Below the pieces are notes generated by a model. That model made no database searches and was not told the origin of the DNA. It was given only the letters and a program-made list of their open reading frames with translations. A program made the translations under genes and the position numbers. From assembly GCA_003864495.1 (NCBI GenBank), contig ML133380.1:434001-498000 (forward strand): a stretch of DNA of 64,000 nt. The letters run 5' to 3'. The stretch comes from Nemopilema nomurai. Lineage: Eukaryota > Cnidaria > Scyphozoa > Rhizostomeae > Rhizostomatidae. Positions 34,901 to 41,800 of the stretch are shown here, piece by piece. Every line of letters begins with the position of its first letter. Positions within the stretch are counted from its first letter, which is position 1.

Positions 34901-35187
34901 AGATTAAATGCTAAAAATTGTTGATCAAGATTACAGGTAAATGGGGCAGTATGGAGGAGTTTTCAACTAGCATCTACCCTTAGGGAGCGCAAAATTCTGA
35001 ATTAAATTTGCCTCTCGTGTAAAAACGTAAAATCTGGCATCATGTTGACTACACAAGTATTAGTTTGCCGAAATAATGCGAATCTTTCGCGCTAGGCCTA
35101 AATGAAGTGAGTCGACTTACCCGCGTAGGCTTGTATTGTGATAAGTAGAATTAAAAACGTGGCTGTCTTTACGCCGTGTCCTGTCAT
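802..35187 (-). CDS. Giant secreted Thr/Pro/Gln-rich mucin-like protein (17-exon gene model)
   Basis: Assembled by eye from splice sites and phases. Exons in transcript order: 35187-35121, 33101-31347, 31019-30773, 30409-28411, 27999-23762, 23581-23393, 23122-22915, 22730-21771, 21403-21066, 20746-17290, 16838-16343, about 15974-15366, 15173-10871, 10602-10370, 10091-9645, then one of two last exons (8891-6688 or 1742-802). Each donor phase matches the next acceptor if about a dozen single-base indels are allowed. The product starts with a signal peptide. The rest is almost entirely low-complexity Thr, Pro, Gln, Ser and Glu, as in secreted mucins, matrix or adhesive proteins. Cysteines occur only in small clusters. 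No catalytic or named domain was recognised. The extended TTT/ATTT/TTTE tracts are the kind expected to carry O-glycans. Secretion is well supported; function is unknown. It could instead be two adjacent genes sharing this style. Confidence 0.72.
5618..5755. repeat. Degenerate tandem repeat with CATATATG(A/G)G(G/A)CATG core
   Basis: Four to five diverged copies of a unit of about 25-35 bp, alternating ATATATGAGGCATGG and ATGATTCTAATCCGC segments. The flanking sequence shows nothing coding. Confidence 0.6.
6316..6321 (-). terminator. Proximal poly(A) signal for exon 16
   Basis: AATAAA on the minus strand (TTTATT on plus), about 370 bases downstream of the TAA stop at 6688-6690. It is the canonical hexamer, but AT-rich sequence makes chance occurrence possible. 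Confidence 0.4.
6688..8891 (-). CDS. Gene 1 alternative last exon A (exon 16)
   Basis: The acceptor CTTTGAATCCAG ends at 8892. The exon enters in phase 1 and stays open for about 733 residues to TAA. Composition is Thr/Ser/Gln/Asn/Glu-rich without long repeats. A single short amphipathic-looking segment, KLHKLFDKLVDVGD, lies near 7250-7300, and the C-terminus ends VIHDDIVR. It follows exon 15, whose last base G joins CA to give Ala. No phase-1 donor leading to the acidic exon at 1742 was found in its 3' part, so it is read as terminal. No frameshift was noted in this exon. Confidence 0.7.
8892..9644. other. Intron 15 of gene 1
   Basis: Non-coding. The minus-strand donor GTTAGT lies just below 9645 and the acceptor is at 8892. 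Nothing else is recognised. Confidence 0.6.
9645..10091 (-). CDS. Gene 1 exon 15, with a YxxYL module and one frameshift
   Basis: Enters in phase 0 (acceptor TTCTCAAG) with VYDPNQYGAQ and ends in phase 1 at donor GTTAGT. The first two-thirds is Thr/Ser-rich. The frame then changes by one base near 9828 (minus-strand CC where CCC would keep the frame). The rest reads as a well-composed segment containing DNGPQSYWGALYKNG and SYEEYLKNYYASF. The length (447 nt) gives the phase the next exon needs only if one base is added. This agrees with a homopolymer deletion. Confidence 0.7.
10370..10602 (-). CDS. Gene 1 exon 14
   Basis: 233 nt, phase 1 in and phase 0 out. The acceptor is TTTGATTAG and the donor GTAAGC. 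It reads GQTTRPAPYGQSYNPK at the start, a run of five Thr in the middle and an Asn6 tract before GMSIDK. Both edges match its neighbours in phase with no indel needed. Confidence 0.75.
10871..15173 (-). CDS. Gene 1 exon 13: Thr-rich segment followed by 64-residue repeats
   Basis: The acceptor is TTTGTCCAATCAG (phase 0) and the donor GTAAAT (phase 1). The 5' part (15173-13560) is dominated by TTT, ATTTT and SGETTTV runs and contains one YEKYVKQFYTYYQKL module near 13675-13715. The 3' part carries ten copies of a 192-bp (64-residue) unit with the core GNDSQYLEGKEADEIIYRPY followed by a Gln4 and Thr/Pro spacer. Three more diverged copies follow towards 10900. Several repeat copies are out of frame by one or a few bases, so the uninterrupted frame is broken in the raw sequence. 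I treat it as one exon because the outer frames and splice phases agree. Confidence 0.68.
11735..13515 (-). repeat. 192-bp coding tandem repeat array
   Basis: The anchor TATTGTGAGT (plus strand) occurs at 11791, 11981, 12168, 12360, 12548, 12740, 12922, 13110, 13297 and 13489. Spacings are 190, 187, 192, 188, 192, 182, 188, 187 and 192. The intact unit is 192 bp = 64 codons, and every other spacing is shorter. Losses sit at CC, TT, GG or GCG positions. Related diverged units lie at about 11390-11660 and about 10905-10980. Confidence 0.9.
15366..15974 (-). CDS. Gene 1 exon 12, with FAKLAT and EFFNNFEYY modules
   Basis: The donor GTAAAT at 15365 is clear (phase 0). The 5' edge is uncertain: the acceptor that gives the phase-1 entry required by exon 11 is AACCAAAAG at about 15975. 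From there the frame reads DKKSLAEFFNNFEYYNTG and then hits TGA near 15915. A one-base change restores the frame to ESGIDTKSFAENGKK and onward. The exon holds the motif DVDAIFAKLATML (about 15815-15855), a near twin of one in exon 11. The rest is Thr-rich. Confidence 0.6.
16041..16200. repeat. Intronic TTTTTGTCTG microsatellite
   Basis: Tandem copies of TTTTTGTCTG and shortened forms of it lie in the intron between exons 11 and 12. On the transcribed strand they read CAGACAAAAA. Confidence 0.8.
16343..16838 (-). CDS. Gene 1 exon 11
   Basis: 496 nt, phase 0 in (acceptor TTTAATTAG) and phase 1 out (donor GTAATC). The first residues are charged and then aromatic: EEKEEDKNEGYDPW, then KEYYDVYLSEIENWELKYG. 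Two related amphipathic motifs follow, VDLSAMYGRLATAL and DMDSIFAKLATWK. Near the 3' end SKGDDGQVVYTP resembles the Tyr-containing core of the exon 13 repeats (EGKDEGQVLYQP), so the repeat module has spread between exons. Confidence 0.75.
17290..20746 (-). CDS. Gene 1 exon 10: long Thr-rich exon with 23-residue repeats
   Basis: The acceptor is TTCACTCAACAG (phase 0) and the donor GTATAT (phase 0). It is read in three blocks joined by two one-base shifts: one inside a (CAA)n tract near 19880-19915, one near 19013. The first block contains DKIYSIFNKIVG. The middle carries TEATTT hexad repeats (19591-19695) and WKTTTEEPLPTQRTTTE repeats (18981-19410). The last block ends in a non-mucin segment with QYLLGIQKWYNKYVKG followed by YPATMLSQKDYNDLTQEIK. 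Threonine is the dominant residue throughout. The long frame, splice phases and repeat context support one exon of about 1,150 codons. Confidence 0.68.
18981..19410 (-). repeat. 69-bp (23-residue) coding repeat
   Basis: The plus-strand anchor CAAAGGCTCC occurs at 19003, 19071, 19140, 19209 and 19278, with a diverged copy near 19347. Spacing is 69 except for the first interval (68). That copy lacks one C, and the frame shifts there. The protein unit is WKTTTEEPLPTQRTTTE plus VDRLQ or VDGLP. Confidence 0.85.
19591..19695 (-). repeat. 18-bp coding repeat (TEATTT)n
   Basis: Tandem GTTGTTGTTGCTTCTGTT units on plus, encoding repeated Thr-Glu-Ala-Thr-Thr-Thr on minus, inside exon 10. Confidence 0.8.
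21066..21403 (-). CDS. Gene 1 exon 9
   Basis: 338 nt, phase 1 in (acceptor TTTTACTCACAG) and phase 0 out (donor GTAACT). It begins ELNDKGLTNEEGGRLYEKK. It then runs through NPLYVNDTETRPTRR into short repeats of TTTPEPT and its variants KVTTTPEPTGRG and TTQGPTEQGE. The frame is intact. Confidence 0.75.
21771..22730 (-). CDS. Gene 1 exon 8
   Basis: 960 nt, phase 1 in and phase 1 out. The acceptor is GATTATTTTACAG and the donor GTATTT. The frame is open throughout with no indel. It is Thr/Pro/Ala-rich with the direct repeats SADYATPSADYATL and TTAQPATAQPTRQP, then an acidic segment before HSLQYGPLALPPAFKQPLS. The composition changes from charged (KESEERTRPT) to mucin-like from N- to C-terminus. 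Confidence 0.78.
22915..23122 (-). CDS. Gene 1 exon 7, paralogue of exon 6
   Basis: The acceptor is CATCCAATAG and the donor GTAAGT. It reads GYPTQNQ, then (after removing one A from an A5 run at about 23100-23104) VTTGYRPTQGQSPTFGRERQ, and ends TNPKE. The raw 208 nt would end in phase 2, while exon 8 needs phase 1; 207 nt solves this. It shares GRxxPT, ER-QxSYxTG and QRPSxA elements in the same order with exon 6, so the two look like an exon duplication. Confidence 0.7.
23393..23581 (-). CDS. Gene 1 exon 6, symmetric phase 1-1
   Basis: 189 nt (63 codons), phase 1 at both ends. The acceptor is CTTCTCCTAACAG and the donor GTAAAG. It reads GSQSQNQSRTAGYPTTQNQS and continues with TDDRERQQSYTTGNRPT to SQRPSQATS. 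Skipping or duplicating it would keep the frame. Confidence 0.78.
23762..27999 (-). CDS. Gene 1 exon 5: 1,412-codon Pro/Gln/Thr-rich exon with a Cys cluster
   Basis: One unbroken frame of 4,238 nt, phase 2 in (acceptor TTTTTACCTCTAAAG) and phase 1 out (donor GTAAGA). In order from the 5' end: TATTTKPST repeats; a basic KKRKHKKTPP stretch; a first Cys pair (FVNCKFGFPCEKKKGKK); about ten GQGQN repeats; and a tight cluster of twelve Cys spaced like CxxxxxCxxxxCxxCPCxxC near 26060-26215. Then come Gln-rich and QRPNGQQRPYGQQ-type repeats, TGGPM/V repeats near 24380-24460, and a final Gly/Tyr/Thr segment similar to exons 6 and 7. Mostly disordered. The Cys cluster is the only likely folded or cross-linking element. 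No known domain was recognised. Confidence 0.8.
24376..24460 (-). repeat. 15-bp coding repeat (TGGPM/V)
   Basis: Tandem CACTGGCCCCCCTGT-type units on plus encode Thr-Gly-Gly-Pro-Met/Val on minus, about five copies with point changes, inside exon 5. Confidence 0.8.
26401..26560 (-). repeat. 15-bp coding repeat (GQGQN)n
   Basis: About ten copies of CCATTCTGACCTTGC/T on plus, encoding Gly-Gln-Gly-Gln-Asn on minus. They differ mainly at one synonymous C/T position. Diverged copies (NGQEQ, NGEGPNEQ) lie on the upstream side. Confidence 0.85.
27545..27745 (-). repeat. 27-bp coding repeat (TATTTKPST)
   Basis: About seven units of TGTTGACGGTTTCGTTGTGGTTGCTGT and variants on plus, encoding 9-residue Thr-rich units with KPST or QPST on minus, near the start of exon 5. 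Confidence 0.85.
28411..30409 (-). CDS. Gene 1 exon 4
   Basis: 1,999 nt, unbroken, phase 1 in (acceptor ATGACTTTTATAG) and phase 2 out (donor GTAAGC). The N-terminal two-thirds is charged (Glu/Lys/Asp) and not mucin-like, starting GGRYGTKERPTTKNRRSIP. The last third is Gln/Pro/Asn-rich (QGGYGVQPQPQAAFPQGPNQ) and ends in Lys/Pro/Thr with KCPDCTKTKK. A second Cys pair (RQCVGISVADCIGPES) lies near 28995-29040 and is followed by VTLNLPLAGQGEYGVQV, which looks less disordered. No named domain was recognised. Confidence 0.78.
30773..31019 (-). CDS. Gene 1 exon 3
   Basis: 247 nt, phase 0 in (acceptor CCTTTGCTTTAG) and phase 1 out (donor GTAAGA). It reads NVKRWRAGRALIEAATGKRP and, further on, RKGKRDVEESEQNLMDIQQN. 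It is rich in basic residues with KR and KGKR sites that could be cut by proprotein convertases. The join DKK|NVKRWRAG to exon 2 keeps phase 0. Confidence 0.75.
31347..33101 (-). CDS. Gene 1 exon 2: charged N-terminal region with processing sites and two frameshifts
   Basis: The acceptor is CTCTTCCCTTTAG (phase 1) and the donor GTAAGG (phase 0). It begins GKWPPDQEVSTATSSS just after the signal peptide. It is charged, with an Asp/Glu run (EGDEDEDSDDDDY) and possible furin or dibasic sites (QVKRS, NRLKRN, GRSRRS, SRRKR, EKRKRE). The frame shifts by one base between about 32360 and 32405. It shifts again near 32030, where CC instead of CCC would join VEVSSA to QLEKIGSNVG. Apart from those points the whole 1.75 kb is open. 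This is the least mucin-like part of the protein. Confidence 0.68.
33102..35120. other. Intron 1 of gene 1
   Basis: About 2 kb, minus-strand GTAAGT at 35120 to TTTAG at 33102. No extra exon or repeat was recognised on either strand. Confidence 0.65.
35121..35187 (-). CDS. Gene 1 exon 1: signal peptide
   Basis: The ATG at 35187-35185 opens MTGHGVKTATFLILLITI, then QAYAG, a typical secretory signal with a hydrophobic core and an AYA cleavage motif. The canonical donor GTAAGT follows at once (phase 1). It joins exon 2 in frame. The start was chosen because it places the only hydrophobic leader of the gene exactly at its 5' end. Confidence 0.82.
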
Positions 35188-38100
35188 ATCCACGATCAAA
35201 TTCGCTGTCCTCTTCACTCATTTGGACCGGCCTCTATTCCTAATTTCCCTGTCATCAATGCGAATTTCTTTACCACGCTTTCACCATAATTCATAGTATT
35301 TTGCGCGAAAATTCCATAAATCTATACGAAAGCCTAGTAAACTAAATTCGTATCATTTTTCTGTCTCGTTGATCTCCGATCCTCATTGCCCGGTATCAAC
35401 ATGCGCGCGCATCTATTTGGCTTGTCTAACAGAGGCACTGGTCTTTGGTGTACGACCCAATTCTTCATGGTGGACGCGGGTAGATCACAACTTCTAAAGC
35501 ACGCCACAAGAGAAATCACCGTCATCTCAAAAGCTGGACAGCTGTAGCCTCCTTGATACAGCTCATTTCAATTCAATTTTTTCGCACTGCAGAACAAGGG
35601 TTTTAGTACAAGCGCATGCGTCTTATTGCCTCAATATTTACGATGTCTTCCCTTATACACCCATTAAAAAACTTCCACTCATATCAGTTCGAAAAGCTTG
35701 ACCCCAATTGCTCTTTGACCCCGATAATTTGCCGCTAGCTTTGTTCAAACTGGACTTGGCGTAGCTTTGTTGTTGCTGATCCGGCCAACAATGTTTGCGT
35801 GGCTTTTGGGTCTTGATGAAAGACCAAATAGCATTCAGGTCGCGGCAGTAGAAAGCCGCTATCTCTGTAAGCCAGTAAGAAGGCGTTTTCCCCCTGTTGC
35901 TACATGTTTAGCTTTGTTTGTTTTGAAAAGGCGTAAACGCGTGAACTTGTTTCATATATATCAAGCCCATCTCACACAACTTGTTACAAAATCATAGAGG
36001 TATGTCGGTGTTTGTATCATTTCTCCGAACGCACAAAACCCAACTAATGGGAGGTTATGAAATGCAACATCGGGGTTAAGGGTACCATAGAGATAGGCAA
36101 CCTGATATTTGGCTTTTTCCAGATTTTATGATCATTGTGATAGCAGGAAGGCCGAAATTTCCCGAATCTTTACAGAGCGCAGTAATGTGAACTATATTTG
36201 AATTTCCAGGTAGAAGTAGTAGCGATGCTTCATAGCCATTGAAATTGTCTAGTTCTGCTTTTGCAAGCAACCCTGTGCATGAACGGCTTAGGAATGCGCG
36301 CGCGTTGACCCGCGGCTTTGCGCGGTTTCGTCATCATCAGCATGTGCAATGTAAGATCTAGATAATCTTCATCAACTTCATTGTGAAATCATTTCATTTA
36401 TCATTCCTTCTATTCCATTTCTGTTAAGTAGTTTTACTGTCTAACTGTTTAATTTGCTGTTTAGCAGTTTTGCCACGAAAGTCAGCTTTACTCAGCGAAA
36501 AAGTGTCTGAAGAAGAGAAGTCTCTAGAAAAGGAGCACAACTGAATTCAATATTAACTTAAGCAAAAAGCAGTTACTTCTGGGGAGTTGCGATAGAAGCT
36601 TTTTCTAGTCGTTGCTGAGCCATTTTATTGATTTTATTTGATTTCACATTTTTAAGTGGGTAACTCTTCGAGAAATGCTGATTTTCAAGGAGCCTTCATC
36701 TTGATATAATACAATGGTTTTAATACAAAATAGATCAAAGAAAACCTAATTACAATAAGTGGAATGTCTTTATAATCTACAACTATAATAGTTTTAAATA
36801 TGTATTGTAACACACATTGAAATGCCTTCACCCTCTTCTCATTGAATATTGTAGATGCGCAACAGTAATACAGTCAACCAGAAATAAGTGTTAGCAGAGG
36901 AAAAGGCTACATTGCGTTTGTGGCAGATAACAAGTGTTCGATATTCGAAAACGGCCGATGAGCTGTCCCAGGACGGGGCAATTTTTCAGTTATTTGTTGA
37001 TAGGAAGGAGATGTGAGGAAATGGCCCATGTAGGTGGGGCACTGAGCTGGCACGAAAATTGGGAAATGGTAAACTGATTCGCTTTGATTTGCCTGATTTG
37101 CTATCGATAACTAGTTGCTATGCTAGAAGATGATGAATATAGGCAAGACTATAAGTCGATACAGCTAAAGGTGTACAGGCCACTGGGTAGACTGCCAGAA
37201 GTCTGGCATATTTACTCATCACGCTGCTTCATGACGCTTTCCTGTCTCTTGCCATCTCATTTTCCTATAACTGCTTCCACTCATAAACCATTACTGTTCT
37301 TACGTCACTGTTATTCTTACGTCATTGTTATTCATACGTCATAGCTATTTATACATCATTGCTGTTCTTACGTCACTTTTATTCGTACGTCATTATCATT
37401 CATACGTCACAGTATTTCTTACGTCACTGTTATTCATACGACATAGCTGTTCATACGTCAAAGCTTTTCTCACGTCACTGTAATATTCACGTCAAGCTCT
37501 TCATTCGACTTTGCTTTCCATACGATATTGCTATTCATACATCGTTGATATTCATACGTCATTGCTATTCTTACGTCACTGCTATTCATACGTTAATGAT
37601 ATTCATACGTCATTGCTTCCTACATAAAGCATCCCCATCGGCTTTTTTAACTAAGATTTCTACAACTGTATCTCTACAGCATGGCTAATCTGAGTCCGGC
37701 CTCTTGACGGTAGCGAACTATTTTGATAGCCAGAGACTGGTCACAGGTCACCAAGCTTTTCAATGCGGCCACAAGCAACATGGCTGCCTAAACATCTCTG
37801 ATTTGATACTATCCGTCAAAGGCAGGATACATGAGATAAATTTTGTTGACCAGAGCTGATATACTGTCGCAGTTGAAACAGGGATTGAGAAAAGTCTATT
37901 ATTCTATAGATGGTATACACAGACTGTTGTGTGAGGAATTAATTGGTAAGTGTATTAGCTTTGTGTATGTTTTGGATAGATCATTGCTTTATATCTCAGT
38001 TTTGCTCAGAAAAAGCTCTGTAAGACGCTGCTATATAGGTTGAGTGGCGAAGAAGACATATTCAATATTTGCGGGAGTCTTTTTGCTTCTATTGAGCAAA

Positions 38101-38858
38101 CACACAGTTGATAAAAGTTATGGCGCGTTTCCTCAAAATATCAACGGCAAATCATTAATTAATTTTTCCGGCCTAAATCTTTCATCATATCAAACCGCTT
38201 TTCGCCGTTTCATGAAAAATGCTCAACTTAGTCTGATTTTTCATACACTTGCGGGATTTTACAAACTTAATGTAGCACCATCCATCAGGTTTGATGGTGA
38301 AAAACTATTTGAAATTATACTGCAATAAGTGGGCTCTAATTTGACGTACAGTACACTTTTAACTAGATGTATTTGCCTGATATGTTAAATGCCAATAACA
38401 CAATATGTCTATTTTGATACTGATCTCTCTCTTAGTGGTCCACTGTTAGATCTTAGCAATGCATTTTTGTTTGTTTATTTTGATCAAACAGTCTTATCTT
38501 TGACAAAAAAAACATGACAGGTTTTAACGAGGATTTGTAGGTATACCAACAACAATCTTCTAAGATACTCCTCCTGGATCATGCACACATTTTCATACGC
38601 TTTCGAAGCATGTCCCAACGATCCCTCTGCTAAATTCAGCTACAGTTTTATTTTATTAGTGATTCCATTGATTAGCGAGAGTGATTTGTTCGGCTCTCGT
38701 GCATCTGTTAGCGTGCGCTGTGTGAGAGCACAATCAGTTGTAATCGTTCGATTGTGATGATTTCATTGCGCTTTATCTGCTTAATGTCTCCTGTTCCTAC
38801 AAGACCGTCTCATAGCATCTCACAGCATTTGTATCCTTCTTTTAATGCCCTAGAAAAC
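35188..38858. other. Intergenic interval between divergent genes 1 and 2
   Basis: 3.7 kb containing the presumed promoters of both genes. A 17-bp minisatellite with ACGTCA cores lies at 37290-37617. Small open frames (for example 37843-38328) lack splice sites or homology I can recognise. Confidence 0.55.
37290..37617. repeat. 17-bp minisatellite with repeated ACGTCA (CRE/ATF half-site) core
   Basis: Unit TATTCTTACGTCATTGT with drift. The exact ACGTCA core occurs 13 times at intervals of 17 bp or multiples of it (17, 34, 68). TGACGT is the half-site of CREB/ATF-type bZIP factors. The array lies about 1.3-1.6 kb upstream of gene 2 and 2.1-2.4 kb upstream of gene 1. Regulatory function is inferred only from the motif. 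Confidence 0.8.
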
Positions 38859-41800
38859 ATGGAGCTTGGAACACTGATTGCTGCTTTAGCACTGTGTTTG
38901 TGCCAATCAATAATTGGTGCTGGTATGTATCTTGAAGTTAGTTTTCGCAAAATTATTCCAGGGTTATATCGTCTCATTTTCGAGTTCAGCGTCTGTCTTT
39001 TTAACGTAACGATGACTCAAGTTGATATAAGTGATTATCCAACTTTTTAGAGGTGCTCGAATTGGGTGAAGACGAGCAAGGAACTCCTGTTTGGAAAAAT
39101 GGAGAATACAGGGATAGAAATGGTATTTATACGTCTGATACTTTTATGTAATGCAGCACTTATTCTGCTGACAAATAATGCCGCACGTTCTTAATACATT
39201 TCTTTGCAAGTATTCAAATGAAATCATGATTTAATATCCTACGTAAGACTTTTATCTCTAGTACGAACAGCAGGTCAATCAAATTTTAAAACTCTCTAAC
39301 AGTGTAGTTTTACGTTTCTAGAAATACCGATGCCTCCAAGCTACGACGAAGAGAAAAAGCATAAACGATGTAAGCATATTTTCCCATTCCAATTTCTTGA
39401 TCAATTCCCAAATGTCTGATTTGATTTTTATTGCTTTTATTTCAAGGTGCTTTTTCTAGTTGTATTTTACAATCACTAATTTGTATGCCGCAAAAGTCAA
39501 TGTTTTGTGTATCAAATATGTTAATACAACGCTATAAAGTAACTGCTTTTCATGGTTGTTTGACCCAACTCAATACCTTCTCTCATCTTTTAGCTGCATC
39601 TGACGAGGAAGCAAAACGTGAGTTGATATCTATCTATGGCTGCCACTACAGGTCATCTGTGAAGCCACCTTTCTGTTGATATATCTCAAACAATAGCTAA
39701 TATTGCTGATTGCCTTAAACACGCAAACATAAGATACATACTCGTGTGTTATCAAGGCAGATCTTTACACGTTCGTGGTGTACAGAACAGAACCGTCCTA
39801 AGTTGTTCCTTAAAGATTCACGCTCAAAGCAACCACCAAGTAAGGTCTTGATCTCCATGTTTACAATCCGTTTCAGAGCCATGTTACCATTATGCTCCAG
39901 TAATTCAATTAAGCAGTCAGTGAACACTTTTAGCCAATGCTCACCTTCAAATGTTTTTATGCAAAGCGGGCAAATTGGACATTTTGTCTTAAAAACCAAC
40001 CCTTCACCATGATTTACCAATTTCAGCTCAGAATATTCCAAAAGTGAAGACTACCAAAAAGAATTTGATCAACAGAGGTAGGAGAAATTTTCAAGCTTTT
40101 GTTGAAAGTATCGTACAAAATAAGAATATTGCCCCTCTGAAGTGGTTTTGGTATCCGTTTCCAATATGTTCCTTGTAACTTTGGCTTAATGTTATATGTG
40201 CAGTAGTTTGCAGTTCATTTGCCAGTGGTCTTACTCATTGGTATTACTCATCCCCATCATCATTGGTATCAGTGTCATTAAATTACACCCATGCAGTATG
40301 ATCCGTACAGTTAAGGCTTAGTTTTGTATAGATGGGTGGTTGAATACACCAAGGGCCCATTGTCCTTGAGTGCAAATCCCATTGGTTTGGCTTGATTGAA
40401 ATGCAAAGCATGTGATCAGTGCATGTGAACTGGTTCTGTTTCTCCTAGTTCACTTTGCTATGCCATTTGGTGTCGATCTCCCAATATACCATGTCAGTAA
40501 AGGTAGGTTAAAGATCACGTGGTACACAGCTAACAATTAACCGGCTAATCTGCTAGCCTTGGTTTTCAATTTTATATCAATAAAAAAGCATCTGTTTGCC
40601 ATGCACAAAGTCATTAAGATGCTATCACCCATTCGATGGCTTGACTGAAGTTTTGCTTGCTGATAAAGCTTAATCCTTTTTGTCTTCCGAACATGAGCAA
40701 AAGCAGCGATGGTACAAATAGTTTTCTATTTAGCTTTGAGATGCAGTTATAAACACTATAATGAAAAGCTAATGATGTCATTTAATCTTCGTTTCGGTAA
40801 TATATTTTCGATTTCAAAGTGCTTCATTTCATATCAAAGGCGCTTTCATGACTTCAAGGCTGTGACCAAATATTGACGAAAGATAACTTCGGCAGAAAGA
40901 ATGCGGAGACCAATTCGAACGGCCTCCTTCGCATTTCCTTCACTCAAGCCATTTATGCCCGTTAGCGACCTTTCTGTGTCCGTAGTTATAACTTTGTCCG
41001 TGGATTAAATGCAGGTTGACGTTCCCTGTTCCAGTATTTCAGATTCATCGTGTTAACCCCCTAGACAATCGTTATAGGTGCAATCAAGAAAGGAAAGAAG
41101 AGCGATGTCCCCGGGGGTAAGCTATGCGTTACCATCGTGTATCTCTTTCTTCTTAGATACCCTTGTGCGTGCTTCGTTTATACTTTGTCTCTAATAACTA
41201 TATATATTTTAAATTTTGATGTTGAAACGTGCAATTTAATGCGCCTTCGTCAATAAACTGAAGAAATGCCTTAAAATATTAATGAAAAAACTAAATTCAC
41301 TTGTAGCTGACAGCCAGCGATCGGATCGACTTAATCTTGAAAGTAAGTTTACAATTTCCATAAGTTGAACACTCCTTGATCTGCTACATGGATAAAGCAA
41401 TGTAGCTCTTTCCTGTGAGTGCCACTTTGCTTCTGTCCTCGTCTTTTTGCATCTGAGCGCCATTTCATCTCTATGCAGCAACGGGCCTATCCCTTGCCAG
41501 TCTGCAGGGTTGGTGTTGTATCCGCTAAGCTTCTTTCAATTGCTTTCAGATTGGCAAAGATTTATGTTCATATTGAATCCGACCTGCATCGAATCGAATC
41601 CGGTATCAAAATCGAATCCGACACCATAATCCGAAATCAAATCTTGTTATCTATTTCCTGTGACATTATTTTCATAAGAATAAATAGTTTCAGGTCATTT
41701 GTATTTTCTTTTAATTGTTGCAGATATGAACGAGTATGCTAAACTTGATGTGCACACTCCGTATAAAAAATCTCATGTGGCTAAAAACTGGGGAATGACA

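Noticed and set aside
37843..38328. Two adjacent plus-strand frames just upstream of gene 2
   Set aside because: One lacks an ATG, and neither has clear splice sites or recognisable similarity. The FLLLLSK stretch is suggestive but isolated.
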